Shown: piece by piece, positions 26,037 through 37,660 of the stretch
Position numbering within the stretch: the stretch's first letter is position 1
Layout of the letters: each line of letters opens with the position of its first letter
Source: Dermatemys mawii
Lineage: Eukaryota > Chordata > Testudines > Dermatemydidae
NCBI GenBank assembly: GCA_007922305.1
Contig: ML677358.1
Span: 18,640,712 to 18,704,711, forward strand
Direction: 5' to 3'
Length of the DNA stretch: 64,000 bases
The notes under the pieces: generated by a model
Told to the model about the DNA's origin: nothing
Databases searched by the model: none
What the model saw: the letters and a program-made list of their open reading frames with translations, nothing else
Translations under genes and position numbers: made by a program

Positions 26037-29000
26037 AGATATATAGATTATACATTTACATTGTAATAGTGCTAAAGACCACAATCAGATTGGGCCCTAC
26101 TGTGCTTGGTGCTGTACAAACATAGGATAAATGACTTAGGCATATCTCCATTAAAATTATATATATTTATCTCATAGAACTGTAAGGACCTTGAAAGGTC
26201 ATCCAGTCCAGCTCCCTGCCTACACTAGCAGGACCAAGTACTGTCCACTGACAGATTTTTTTTGCCCCCAGATCCCTAAATGGCCCCCTCAAGGATTGAA
26301 CTCTCAATCCTGGGTTTAGCAGGCCAATGCTCAAACCACTGAGCTATCCAACCTCAGAAGCGTGCATAATGGTCAGAAAATAACTCCATTAAATATCTTG
26401 TTACTGTACTTTAGTAGTAGTATGCAATATAAAAGGTCCTGCTCCTATGAAATCAGTGATACTGCAACATCTTATAGATTATCTAACAGAACAAAATTTC
26501 GAACTAACCGCTGTTTCCAGACTCCTCATCACTGATGTTGATTTACTGACTAGAAAGAAAGAACACTACTTGAATTTCTGATAATGGGGTAAATTACCCT
26601 GTTGTTCCTAAGGAAAAAACATCTTGTCATCTAAGAAATAGGATTCCAAGATGTTGTTTGCATACAGACATATGATTGGTGAAATTGTATGAAATGTTCC
26701 AAAAGAAATGTGCCCTGTTTCAGGAACCAGAAGACTATCAATGTTCTTTCTGTGAGGGGACTGCCAAAGGATATTTCTCCAGGGCAGAATTCTAAGAGAA
26801 GTGTATGTCAAAATGCTATTAGTAAAGTAGTAGGGAAGAATGGTGAGTGGCACAGGTATAACAATTACCAAGACTAAGGCAGGTGTCAGCAATGCTATAT
26901 TAAAGCCTTCTTTTTTTCCAGTGAAGCTATCACCCTAATAAAATGTTTGTGTTGGAGGAGACATGTAGTTGAGATAATGCCACAAAGTTCAAGGAGCTGA
27001 AAACTACTCTTACATCCCTTGTTTTAAAATCTATCTGGTTGTGTTAGAAATTGTGACAGACCAGTGCAAATCGCTTGAACATTCAGTCTGACTTAGAAGG
27101 AGATGTGATGAAGTGCAAAACTGACAGAACAGTATCATTACTTGTTAACCGGGGTACAGCGCAAATGTGTTACAGTTCAGATTATATTGACAGCAAGACA
27201 AATTGGAAGTAGTTGTTGAGGAAAGATGGAGGAATAGAGGGAATCAAGGTCAGATTTTCAACCTAAGGCAAAATAATTTAATCAGCCACTCCACTTGGGG
27301 TTCACTGATTGTCCAGAAGCTTATGATACAAGTAGATAGTGAGATTTGGAATGAGTTTCACAGCTCCTTTAAAAGGTCATAGTCAACTCAAAATCATTAG
27401 TTTTTTGAACCCTGTATCGTTACAAGCAACACCAGAGATTAGTGCGACAAAGGGCTACAAAAAATGTCCTTTTCAGTTTTATTTTGTGTATTTAATGGCA
27501 CTTCGTATACAGTCATTTTTACTTTGTCCTCCTCCCCTCCCCTTTTTGGTTGAGTGCGGAGCGGGGTCGGCCTTGGTATAGTAGGGGAGAGTAAAATGTA
27601 ATGCCACAAACTAGCAGGGGAATTGGTTCAGATGCAATACCTGAAGCTTCATTGTATTCGACTGTGCTCAGAAGTCATATAACGCGTAATAGGCATGTTC
27701 AAGCTAGAATAGCAGTAGATTGATCTGGGACTGGAAAATACCTTAAGTTCTTGCTATAATTTTGTAACCTCTGTGATGAGATGGCAATAGGGACAGACTG
27801 AGAACAGAGCAGTAGTGTTCTGTTATGGATAGTTAAGGGACTTTCTATCTGAGGTAGACAGTTTTCTACAGAAACTTGCAGAAATGATAATTTGTTTCAC
27901 TTATGGCCATCCAGGTTTCCAGATTCCAAATGCAGTATGCATACCATATAACCTAAGACTTCAATGAACTGAGCTTCAGATTGTAGGCATTTCTGGACTA
28001 ACTATCAGGAAAGTAATTATGAAGAGTACTCTTCTTTGCTTCTGTATGAAAAATGAGACAGCAAGAAATTTGTTGGCTTAAACAGGTGGACGTTTTCATG
28101 GAGGATGAGCGCTCTCAAGAACTAAAAGCCTATAAAGTACTCTGTTCTGTATAATACTGGAAAAGACTCAGTTGGTATAGTTTGTATACATATTATTTAC
28201 ATGTGGAATTTCTCTTTAAGTGAGTGGCAAGAATACCTAACTTACTCTGAACAGTATTCTTACTTCATAAATAATAAAAGTATACCTAATTCACAAATAA
28301 CCAAATGTGAGAGAATTGCAAATGTTATGTTAGGTAAATGCTTATACTTCTGTCTTTCAATAGATAAGACCCTTTATGAAAGCACATTTAAATCGGGATA
28401 AAGACAAGGAGCTTTTAAAGCTTACTCAGTACCTCAAAGAAATAGCAAAATTAGATGACTTTTTGGAATTGAATCACAAACACTGGGAAAGGTAAGACCT
28501 ATGTCAAGTTTTCTTCCTCCCTCCATCCCTAAATACTATATCATGCTTTGAAATTACCTGGAAGGAAAGACTGCACTGCTACACACACTTCAACTTGAGA
28601 TGAGATGGGTTGGAAATTGAAGCTTTGATTTTATGACTTAACACACGAAATGGTTTGGGACCCGACAGTTTGGGTGAGCACCTCTCATTCCATGTGATAT
28701 TACAGCAGTTGTGGTCAGTGGAAATGTTCAACCTACCTGCTCTTTAGTGTGGGATGGGGAGCTGTGATTAGGGTGTTCTCTGTCAGAGGTCCTAGAAGTC
28801 TCTCTTCCCACCCCCAGTCTGACAGAGTCTAACTCTGTTAATCTTCAGGGCATATTAAAAGGCTTCTTTTTTCAGAACGTATGATTAAAGGGTTGGAGGT
28901 GATTGAATGTGGATCACTGTATAGAATGAAGTTCTTAATTGTTAATGAGGGTTTATGCCAGGGATCAGCAACCTTTGGCATGTGACCTGTCAGGGAACTC

Positions 29001-30130
29001 CACTGGTGGGCCAGGATGGTTTGTTTACCTGCAGTGTCTGCAGGTGGGGCTGATTGCAGCTCCTACTGGCTGCAGTTCTCCTTTCCAGGCCAATGGGGGC
29101 TGCAGGAAGTGGCGGCCAGCATGCCTCTTGGCCTATGCTGCTTCCCGCAGCTCCCATTGTACCATGTTTGGGCAGTGAAGTATTTTATTAAGGCTATATA
29201 TGCTTTGCGGGGAGATTATAAAAGGCAGGTAAATGCCTAACTCCTATTGAAAGTCATTGGGAAATTGGGCATCTAACTCTCATTTGTGTTTTTGACAGTC
29301 TTCCTCATAATGTTGATACAAGTGCCCTGAGCTTTGAACTTGCAATACCATGCAATTAATAAATGTGTATGCAACATGTTGTTGTGAAAATGTTTGCTTG
29401 TCTCAATATAAACAGCTCTCGAAATTTGTTGTAAATCTTAATTTCCTAGTGGTGTATACTACTTAGAATGGAGGGCCAAATGCCAAGTTTATTTTAAAAT
29501 AACCCTTTGGAACTCTCTGATGTGATGCCCAGTTACAAGATGTTTTTAATAAAGATTATAAAAACTGTGATGTTACCACAGTGCTTTACGTCTCCCAACT
29601 GTAGTAAGAGGAGAACCCTAAAAGTGGAGTAATTGAATGGCCTTATTCTTTAATGAATGGTCATCAAAACCTTAATCTTCAAAGGTATCGTCCTTCAGAA
29701 TTTGTCAGATGTCTAATAGCAGAATTTTTAGACTAAAAGAACTTAAAGATAACCTGAAATTACCTGAATAGGTAACTTAAATTTGAGTTAAATGTCTTTG
29801 TATATTTAGTTAGTTGTTACTTTCAAAAGTAGTAACCACATCTGTGTTGGATTTTAGGAAATCTGCTTTTCACAGAGGGAAGTGATGGTGAAATCTTGAA
29901 AGCTGCCTCTAACCACCACCTTTCCATCACCAGTGCATTAATGATCATATGTCTTGAATCATTCCATTTGTAATAAGTCATTCAAAAGCATTCTGGTTCT
30001 TAAGCAGTGTCATATAGTCTAATGTTAGTGAGTACACAAGCTCTTTTATAATAATCTCCCCACCCCCATTTTATTTTGGTTAAATAAATTGTTTTGTTTC
30101 AGGTACCTTTCAAAGAAGCAAGGACAATAG
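18693..30130 (+). CDS. UBLCP1: UBLCP1, ubiquitin-like domain-containing CTD phosphatase 1 (10 coding exons)
   Basis: Coding exons: 18693-18846, 19360-19451, 19851-19936, 20029-20144, 21213-21311, 22097-22134, 24891-24989, 25517-25633, 28364-28491 and 30103-30130. All have AG/GT borders; together they give 957 nt, i.e. 318 residues plus TAG, the length of the human protein, with very close resemblance throughout. Residues about 3-81 form a ubiquitin-like domain; about 133-294 form the FCP1/HAD phosphatase domain. The catalytic DxDxT motif is Asp143-Val-Asp145-Tyr-Thr147 (exon 5 in transcript numbering). Ser183 in 'IWSATN' and the Asp252-Asp253 pair in 'MFDDIGRN' fit HAD motifs II and IV. The known enzyme is nuclear; its ubiquitin-like domain binds the 26S proteasome base and it dephosphorylates the regulatory particle, lowering activity. 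No break was seen, so the gene should be functional. Confidence 0.97.
19360..19451 (+). other. UBLCP1: UBLCP1 exon 3 (residues 52-82)
   Basis: Acceptor ATTGTAG, donor GTAAAC. Encodes the second half of the ubiquitin-like fold, with '[16 protein letters not shown]'. Confidence 0.96.
19851..19936 (+). other. UBLCP1: UBLCP1 exon 4 (residues 83-110)
   Basis: Acceptor CCCTCTAG, donor GTGTGT. Encodes the acidic linker '[13 protein letters not shown]' to 'EEEVVEVEN' between the two domains. Confidence 0.96.
20029..20144 (+). other. UBLCP1: UBLCP1 exon 5 (residues 111-149, catalytic DxDxT)
   Basis: Acceptor TCTGTTAG, donor GTAAGT. Encodes '[13 protein letters not shown]', which contains both catalytic aspartates (143 and 145). 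Confidence 0.97.
21213..21311 (+). other. UBLCP1: UBLCP1 exon 6 (residues 150-182)
   Basis: Acceptor CCTCTTAG, donor GTAAGT. Encodes '[20 protein letters not shown]' to 'DYDIVIW'. Confidence 0.96.
22097..22134 (+). other. UBLCP1: UBLCP1 exon 7 (residues 183-195)
   Basis: A 38-nt mini-exon; acceptor TTGTTTTAG, donor GTAAGT. Encodes '[13 protein letters not shown]', including the motif II serine. Confidence 0.95.
22140..24890 (+). other. UBLCP1 intron 7, no further gene seen
   Basis: Contains unclassified repeat-like sequence around 23160-23940, including a 19-bp near-continuous palindrome (CATTGGTTT g AAACCAATG) at about 23186-23204. The 140-codon reverse frame at 23216-23638 resembles nothing I know and is not called. 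Confidence 0.45.
24891..24989 (+). other. UBLCP1: UBLCP1 exon 8 (residues 196-228)
   Basis: Acceptor TTACCCAG, donor GTAAGA. Encodes '[20 protein letters not shown]' to 'TPRRGLID' in phase 0. Confidence 0.96.
25517..25633 (+). other. UBLCP1: UBLCP1 exon 9 (residues 229-267)
   Basis: Acceptor ATTTGCAG, donor GTAACT. Encodes '[15 protein letters not shown]' and the conserved acidic motif 'IMFDDIGRN'. Confidence 0.96.
25918..26048. repeat. Compound microsatellite (TG)n/(GATA)n/(TATC)n/(TA)n/(TG)n
   Basis: Starts with TGTG/TATG repeats, passes through GATA units, mirrors into TATC units around a GATATC core, then TA and TG runs. The GATA-to-TATC reversal makes a long potential hairpin. Lies in UBLCP1 intron 9. 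Confidence 0.9.
26171..26352 (-). mobile_element. Turtle tRNA-derived SINE with CR1-like tail
   Basis: The reverse complement shows a pol III A-box-like stretch (TAGCTCAGTGGTTTGAGC) and a B-box-like stretch (GGATTGAGAGTTCAATCC). A body 'ccttgagggggccatttagg' follows, and the 3' tail ('ggactggatgacctttcaag') resembles the CR1 end at 53290-53340. This is the known turtle SINE arrangement in which a tRNA-derived SINE borrows the tail of its CR1 partner. Lies antisense in UBLCP1 intron 9. Confidence 0.85.
28364..28491 (+). other. UBLCP1: UBLCP1 exon 10 (residues 268-309)
   Basis: Acceptor TTCAATAG, donor GTAAGA. Encodes '[20 protein letters not shown]' and the C-terminal helices. Confidence 0.96.
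28958..29165. mobile_element. hAT-like non-autonomous element, one end only
   Basis: Starts CAGGGATCAGCAACCTTTGG and continues with 'ggtttgtttacctgcagtg' and 'ccaggccaatgggggctgc', which I recognise as a widespread reptile hAT-type repeat. The matching right end is missing. Lies in UBLCP1 intron 10. Confidence 0.65.
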
Positions 30131-31115
30131 CTTTAATAAACTCTTGTGGCACCGAACTGAAGGAAACATAATTTGAGATCTTTGGACCTTTCCTTGCTTT
30201 TCTGCTAGAACACAGTAGTGCTGGACACTGAATCAAACACCAGAATGACTGCTTATACTTGGTCTTCCAGTTGGTTTGTTCTATTTTTTTTTTTTTTTAA
30301 GATCACAGCAATAAGCTCAAATTGAGAAATAAGCCAGTTGCTTTTTGTTTACGGTGTTATTATTTAAAATATTTTTTCTTTCATTGCTGCCATAATACCA
30401 CCATAACCATTAAAGAGCAACACCATTTTGAAACTGGAAAAAAAATGTTTAGACCAAAAAGGTTGAGTAAGGAGCTAGTCTTGAATTCAGAGAATGCCTA
30501 TCAGTCCTCTTTCCCCTCTGTCTTAGAAACAGTCTCCCTCTCCCATTCCACTATTTAAGACTATAAAATACAAGCTGTTTAAGTTTGGTATATATTAGTA
30601 TGTCAGTGTTTCTTTGTGCAAGACAGTTCAAGATTGTAAAGCACCACCTCTAAGGCAAATATACACTAGCGTGCAAATTTATACTATAAAGCAGTGGATT
30701 ACTGGAATATAAAAGAGAAAATCAGAGGGAGAGAAATCCAACCTTGTTTAAGTGGAAAGCAGTCTTCCTGAAGAAAAGTTCTCCAAACCAGGTAAAGGTG
30801 TAAATCTCAAATGAGTCACATTTCTACTAAAGCATGAACAAAATCCTTGTTCTGTTCTAGTTAATCTTGTCAAAGTGCAAACACTGTTTCAATTACAAAT
30901 ATTCAGCCATACTGTTTTAAAAGTATAATTTCCTTGCGCTGCTTGAGCCTGCACTATAGAAGTGTGATGTGACTGCTGTTTTGCATTACTGACAGTCCTG
31001 CATTATGCAGTTCTTGTATTTGAAAGAAAACTGACCCTTTCAAATAAAGATGGTATATATTGTTCTTAATGAACTATAGCAGTTGTGTAAATAATAAATA
31101 ACTTTTTCTTAAAGT
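30103..31115 (+). other. UBLCP1: UBLCP1 exon 11: last 9 codons, stop and 3' UTR
   Basis: Acceptor TTGTTTCAG. Encodes 'YLSKKQGQ', then TAG at 30128-30130. AATAAA signals lie at 31043-31048 and 31093-31098; the second is followed by a GT-rich stretch ('gtgttggttgcatgtgtctt'), so cleavage near 31115 is likely. The UTR is about 1 kb. Confidence 0.85.
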
Positions 31116-31354
31116 GTTGGTTGCATGTGTCTTGTGTGTGTCATTTTTTCTAAAAAGGATCTCTCCTTCCCCATATCAATCTTGCACAATTTTTACGGAC
31201 CTTCTTTTCCCCTCTGTGTGAATAACCCTATCATTGCATCACACAAGGGTTTTTTGCATCTAATTGTCTGATTTTAGTGGGAAATAGCCTGGGGTTTTAT
31301 TGTCAAAGAAAACAGGTTGGGAAAGGTTTGTACTTCACCTACTGGGTAACTTTG

Positions 31355-31600
31355 ACACTACGGCTTGTCCTCACGTGGCGCTGCAGAAATCAGTCTTTTG
31401 GCGATCGATTTATCGTATCTTGTCAGGATGCGATAAATCGATCGCCAGCGGCGCTGCGGTCAACTCCGGAACTCCAGCTCGCCGCGAGGAGTAAACCAGA
31501 GTCGACAGGGGAGCGTGCGGCCGCTGTGAGGAAAGTCTGCTATAGAGTCGCCGACTTCAGCTACGTTATTAACCTAGTGAGGACCAGCCCTACATTTCAG
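31355..31600. mobile_element. Small inverted-repeat DNA element
   Basis: Related to 4538-4830 and 33715-33990. Contains 'gcgatcgatttatcg' and its inverse 'cgataaatcgatcgc' close together, plus 'gacttcagctacgttatta'. CpG-richer than its surroundings, which suggests a fairly young copy. Lies just downstream of UBLCP1. Confidence 0.55.
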
Positions 31601-31609
31601 GACTGATCA

Positions 31610-32465
31610 AACTCACACTCAACTAAATAGACCTGAATGCTGGCAGCTGGATCAGGCCCTTATCTAGATGTGCACATATGCCCAGGACATGTACCTTTAA
31701 GGCCACACACAGGTCTGCCATCAGCTCCAAGAGGGCACATCTTTGCATTCAGATGGAGTCCCATGGAAATTAACAAGAGTCTGCCATGCGGGATAAGGGC
31801 CTAAGCATGCAGCTTAAATTATTGTTTTGCACTGAAGTGTCTATAACTTATTTCAAAACTAGGTTTCTAAACTTAGAAAAATGTACCACTAATGGAGTAT
31901 TTACATACCAAGTGTCAATTTTCTTTTTTTTAAAAAAAAAGTGGTTGTCTAAGCTGGGGAAGTATTATCCTGCCTATCCCTTATAATGCAAAAAATGCTG
32001 AAAAACAGGTCACATAAGCTAGTCAAAGACTAAAATAATTGGTGGGCATGAACAATCAAAGAAAGTGTCAGCACCAATGGTGAATTTTTCAGAATGATGA
32101 GCATGGGATCAAAATTGCAACCTTAATTATAGTAGGGGCAACTAGTAATATGCTTTGGGTCTAAAAAATGGATGCTGTACATATTTTTGATTTAGCAAAA
32201 CAAAAGCTGTGAACTTTCAATAAGCTTAAATTGTGGGTATTAACATTGTGACCAAGATTTTTTTTTTGGGAGTTGAAGCTTGTAACTCTAAGAACTTCAT
32301 ATTCATTGCCTCCCATTGTTTTCATAAGAATTTGGTATGGATTCAACAATAGTAAATCAAAAATGCAATATTAGACTGTAACCATACGTAGGTAAATCTA
32401 ATATTTGTGTCTTTGCCAATCATCCTTTTTACAGTCCAGGAAAGCAGTTTTCTTACCATTATACT
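31610..32465. other. No gene recognised
   Basis: AT-rich DNA with short frames only. Confidence 0.5.
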
Positions 32466-32469
32466 CAGA

Positions 32470-33400
32470 AATGTAGGGCTGGATGAGACCTCAAGAAGTC
32501 ATTTAGTCTATTTCCCGCCGCGCCCCCCCACCCCCATTCCGAGGCAAGACCAAGTATTCCTAGACCACGCTTGACAGGTATTTGTCTAACCCATTCTTCA
32601 AAAGCTCCACTGATGGGGATTCACCAACCTTCCTTGGTAACCTATTCCAATACTTAAACTATCATTATAGTTAGGAAAAACTTTCTAACATCTAATCTAA
32701 ATCTTCCTTGCTGTAGATTAAGCCCATTGCTGCATGTCCTATCCTCAGTGGACGTGGAAATCAATCGCCCACCCCTTAACATATATGAAGGCTTATCAGC
32801 TGCCCCCCCGCCCTGGTCTCTTCTCAAGACTGAACATGTCCAGTTTTTTTAACCCTTCTTTGTAGGTCAAGTTTTATAAACTTTGATCACTTTTTTTGCT
32901 GTCCTCTAGACTCTGTATGTCCACATCTTTCGTAAAGTGTGGTGCCCAAAACTCAACACAATACTCCACCTGAGGCCTCACCAGTGCAGACTAGAGTGCA
33001 ACAATTACCTCCTGTATCTTAGATGCAACACTTCAGTTACTGCTATGCAGAGTTATATTAGCCTTATTGGTAACAACATCACATTGTGGCTCAATCAATG
33101 CTTGAGCCGCTGTAACTCCCAGATCCTTTCTTGCAGTATTACTACTTAGCCAATTATTCCCTATTTTATAATTGAGCATTTGATTTTTTTCCTTCCTAAA
33201 GGGAGTATTGTGCCCTTATCTTTATTGAATTTCTTCTGATTTCAGACTAATTCTCCAATTTATCAGAGTCATTTTGAATTCTAGTCCTGTCCTCCAAAGT
33301 GCTTGAAACCCCTCCCAGCTTGGTGTCATCTGCAAATTTTAAGCCAAGCGATTAATGAAAATGCTAAATAGTACAAGACCCAGGACTGACTTGTTGGGAT
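32470..33400 (-). mobile_element. CR1 LINE, 5'-truncated, antisense
   Basis: The left end ('gggctggatgagacctcaaga') is the CR1 3' tail in reverse. The body carries the reverse of CR1 RT C-terminal and UTR sequence, for example 'ggaaaaactttctaacatc' and 'cttggtgtcatctgcaaatt' (reverse of the FADDTK region). Heavily mutated with no open frame. Confidence 0.85.
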
Positions 33401-33714
33401 TTCTGAAGGTAAGATGGTATTAAATAATCATATAGAAAATCACAATGGGACTTGTACTCAGTTTTAGTTACTTCTTGCAGTTGATTTAGAAATAGATTTT
33501 TTTTTATCAATAATCATTAACAATTTTCATTCTGCTTTAGCACTGTCTAATGGAAGAAGTAAATTAGCCAGGTTCTCTTAATGTTGATACCATAGCACAG
33601 CTATTGTGGTGAGGTGAACATGTTTGAAATAGGAGTCTAGTATGGGCCAGGGCAGATTAGACTGATGTTGAGATACTGAAGAGCTTGGATGTCTTGCAAG
33701 AACCTTACTGCCAT

Positions 33715-33990
33715 GGGTCTATGTCTATACTACCGCTACACAACTCCAGCTACGTGAATAACATAGTTGTAGCTGAGTCAATCTACCTTAGGTTGAGTTA
33801 CCATGGCGCCTACATCGCGGGGGGTCAACGGGAGAAACTCTTCTGTTGACTGACTTTACTCTTCTTGTCAGAGGTAGGAGGATGATCTTAGGTTGATTTG
33901 GCGTGTCTTCACTAGACTTGCTAAATCGACCGCTGGTGGATTGATCTCGGAGTGTCCGGCAGTAGCATAGACCTGTCCTAAGTGTCAGAA
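33715..33990. mobile_element. Small inverted-repeat DNA element (TATGTCTATACTA ends)
   Basis: Left end 'tatgtctatactaccgct', interior 'ccagctacgtgaataacat' and 'gctaaatcgaccgctggtgg', right end 'agtagcatagacctgt'. Same family as 4538-4830. Confidence 0.55.
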
Positions 33991-34479
33991 TGTCAAGGCT
34001 GCAGATACAATGAGTCATTAAGATGAATGCATTGTAGCATGTCTGACTGACTTGTCAGTAAATATTCAGTTTCCTATTCACTGCTCTTTGTGGCTTTGTG
34101 CCAAGCCTAATTGAATTTTAAACAAGTAGACCAGAAAGCTGTTAAATGCAGATCTTTGTTTTAGGTAAATAAAACTGTTTGGGGTGTTTTTAAAATTCAA
34201 AATGCCCCAGACTTTTCTGAGCCAAAATCAGAGACTGGATTACAGATTTCCAGCACAGAAATATTTAAGGACAAACCCTGAAGTTATGGAAAGCTTTGAA
34301 AGTGGTCCTTTATTTAGATGTGTATTTTAATATGATAGTTTCATATAAAATTATTAGATATGTTGTAATTACTATTTTAAAACTCCTTAATAGTGGCTTA
34401 AACTAAATGTATATGCCAATTAATAATGATAATAAAGAACCCAGTAAGAGAACCAACAAAATGCCACCATAGCTAAACA

Positions 34480-36040
34480 GCAGAGCACAAGAGAGAGATG
34501 AAAAGACATCCTTTAAACATTGAAAGTCATATCCTATTGAGGGACATAGAAAGGCACAAACTCTGGCAAGTCAACTGTAAAAGTATAAGTAAGGAAGCCA
34601 CAAAAAGAATGTGAAGAGTAATTAACAAAAGCCAGAAAATCTAACAGCAACATTTTTTTAAGTACATCAGAAGCAGGCAGACTGCCAAACAATCAGTGTG
34701 GCCTCTGGCCAATCAAGGTGCTGAAGGAACAGTCATGGAAGACAGGTTATTGCAAAGAAGCTAAATGAGTTATTTGGATTGGTCTTCGCTGCAGAGGATT
34801 TGAGGGAGATTCCCACATTTGAGCCATTCTTTTTAGGGGACAAATCTGAGGAACTGTCCCAGACTGAGGTGTCAGTAGAGGTGGTTGTGGAACAAATTAA
34901 TAAATTAAACAATAAGTCATCAAGACCAGATGGTATTCACCCAAGGGTTCTGAAGAAACTCAAATATGAAATTGCAGAGTTACTAACTATGATATGTAAC
35001 CTGTTGCTTAAATCATCCTCTGTTTCAGATGCCTGGAGATAATGTAAATGCCAATTTTTTAAAAAGACTCCAGAGGCAATCCTGGCAATTACTGACCAGT
35101 AAACATAAGTTCAGTACCAGGCAAATTGGTTGAAACTGCGGTAAAGAATAGAATTATCAGAGACACACATGAACACAATATGTTGGAGAAGAGTCAATAT
35201 GGCTTTTGTGAAGAGAAATCACGTCTCATCATCTTATTAGAATTCTTTGAGTGTCAGAAATATGGACAAGGGGGATCCAGTGTTTGGACTTTCAGCAAGC
35301 CTTTGACAAGGCCCCATACCAAAGACATTTAAGCAAAGTAAGCAGTCATGGGATAAGAGGGAAAGTCCTCTCATGGATCATTAAGTGGTTAAAAGATAGG
35401 AAACAAAGGGTAGGACTAAATGGCCAGCTTAAACAATGGAACGATGTAAGGAGCAGGGTTCCCCAAGGAGCTGAACTGGGCCCTGTGCTATTCAACATAT
35501 TCACAAATGATCTGGAAAAGGGGGTAAATGTGTGGCAAAGTTTGCAGATGATGCTAAATTATTCAAGTTAATTAGGTCCAAAGCTAACTGTTAGGGATCT
35601 CACTAAACTGGATGACTGGGCAACAAAATGGCAGATGGAATTCAATGATGATACATGCAAAGTAATGCACATTAGAAAAAATAATCTCAACTATACATGG
35701 GTTCTAAATTAGCTGAGAAAGAGATCCTGGAGTCAACCTGTGTAGCTCTCTGAAAACATCTGCTCAATCTCCAGCAGCAGTCAAAAAAGCTAACAGAAGT
35801 TAGGACACATTTGCAAAGGGATAGATAATACGACAGAAAACATCATAATGCCACTATGTAAATCCATGGTACACCCACACCTTGAATACTGCATGCAATT
35901 CTGGTTGTTCTACCATAAAGGAGACATTAGAACTGGAAAAATTATTAGGGACACGGAACAGCTTTCATACATGGTCTGTGCTGTGTCGGAGGTCAGATTA
36001 GGTGATCAGAGACATTTAAGACTTGAAAAATATCAATGAA
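34480..36040 (+). mobile_element. CR1 LINE, decayed RT region
   Basis: Short frames preserve pieces of the CR1 reverse transcriptase: 'RPDGIHPRVLKKLK' (about 34925-34967), 'DFQQAFDKAPYQRHL', 'GIRGKVLSWIIKWLKDRKQR' (about 35350-35410), 'VPQGAELGPVLFNIFTNDLE' and 'MVHPHLEYCMQFW'. Many stops and frameshifts break it. The frame at 34779-35042 covers the start of the RT domain. No intact 3' end was seen. Confidence 0.9.
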
Positions 36041-36430
36041 TCTTATAAATTTTAACCTAAAATCTTAATTTCTTGGCTGCAAGGGTTACATACATTTATT
36101 TAAAAAAAATATATAATCTACAACATTCTTGTAAGGATTTTTACCAGTAAATTGTTGATGTTCTCAGGCTTAATTCCCCTTATTTTTAAAGTATCTTGCT
36201 ATTTGCTCTCTGAATAGCATGTAAAGCCCCTAATGACTCAGAACTTCAAGTCCTGCTAACTACAGCCTCACTCCACCAACGGATTGAAAAACCTTTCAAT
36301 GTTTCTTATTAGAGGAGATGTTTGCTATTTTAAGAATATCACCAGGTATTATAACAAGGAAAGCAGGTTATGTAAAATGACCACAAGAGGGTGCCATCAC
36401 AATTAAAAACAACAACATTGACTTCTGTAA

Positions 36431-36554
36431 CATGGTGACCAGACAGCAAGAGTGAAAAATGGGGATGGGAGTGGGGGGTAATAGGAGCCTATATAAGAAA
36501 AAGACTCAAAAATCAGGACTGTCCCTATAAAATCGGGACATCTGGTCACCCTAG
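36431..36554. mobile_element. Short MITE with GGTGACCAGA inverted ends
   Basis: Left end GGTGACCAGA (from 36434) and right end TCTGGTCACC are exact inverse complements. TCTGTAA flanks both sides (36424-36430 and 36555-36561), consistent with a 7-8-bp target duplication. Interior 'cctataaaatcgggacatc' is typical of a repeat I know from turtle genomes. Non-coding. Confidence 0.8.
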
Positions 36555-37099
36555 TCTGTAATAAAGAGCTGCTGAGTTTATTACCTATTTCTGTTTTCTG
36601 AACAGGAAGCCACTGAGATTTTCAGAGGCAGAAGCAGCTCTAATTTATTGTGCTTTATAACAAAGCATTTTCAAGATGAGCACAAGGATCTAGATCCATT
36701 TATAAAGTACACTACAAAGGACTTAAATTCCTGATTGCTTCTGATGTGTGGTTACCGAATAGAAAACAAAGCACAAAGTGGAATTACTCGGAGAATAGGT
36801 ACCCAGTCATGTTTTGTTTCTACAGAGGCCTTCAAAATAACATCGACTCTCTCATGTTGCACTCTGAAAATCACTAGAGCCAGTGGGCTACTTCTGCCCC
36901 AGGAGTCGGACAATTCTAATCATTCATTCCTAATGAAAGTCACTGTAGTCAAAGGTGGTGGTGCACTTCAGAGAAATATTTATGGACATCATTTGAAGGG
37001 AACTCAGAGAAGGGTAATGAAGATAACTAAGGAACTGGAAGGACTGATTTAAATGCGGTGCTAAGGAGGGACTTTCAAAGACACAAGAGACCAATGCTT

Positions 37100-37265
37100 G
37101 AGCAGACATACACACACTAGCTCTGACTGAGCTAGCATGCTAAATATAGCAGTGTGGCCATGGCAACCACAGAGGTGTCAGCTCTGGCAAGCCACCTGAA
37201 TACAGTCCTGTCCAAGAACCTAGCTACATACCCGGACAGCTAGCCTGAGCTGCTGCCCCAGCCCC
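37100..37265. mobile_element. Small repeat related to the 62995-63252 element
   Basis: Contains 'tagctctgactgagctagcatgc' and 'gcccccatggccaccc'-like sequence typical of short reptile inverted-repeat elements. Weak ends; approximate. Confidence 0.35.
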
Positions 37266-37504
37266 CATGGCCACCCAGCTGTTTTTAGCACACAAGTCTG
37301 ATCAGAGCTCGTGGGTGTATCCTCCCTGCTGCTTTTCACATACACTCCAAGGGGAGAAAAGTTAGCAGCCCACCAGTATTGGAAGGTTGTAAAGACCAAA
37401 AGGGCTGAAAAATTATTTAGCATGATTCAAATGGCTGGAGTCCTGTGTTGGAAATATGAGGTGAATGGCTCATTATTATTAGTGATATTATACTAGTTCC
37501 TAAA

Positions 37505-37660
37505 AGTCCAGATGAGGAATCAGAGCCCTGTTGTGTTAGGTGCTGTACAAAGAAGTGAAGCAACTCAGATCATATAGCAAGCCAAGGGCTGAATCTGGGA
37601 TTAACATTAGAGTCTCCTTAATTCTGGCTCATGCCTTAGCTACTGGACCACCTTGCTTCC
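37505..37660 (-). mobile_element. MIR/L2-type SINE fragment
   Basis: Contains 'gttgtgttaggtgctgtacaa' and 'aagggctgaatctgggatt', ending 'cttagctactggaccacctt': the reverse of the MIR core and tail. Decayed. Confidence 0.6.
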
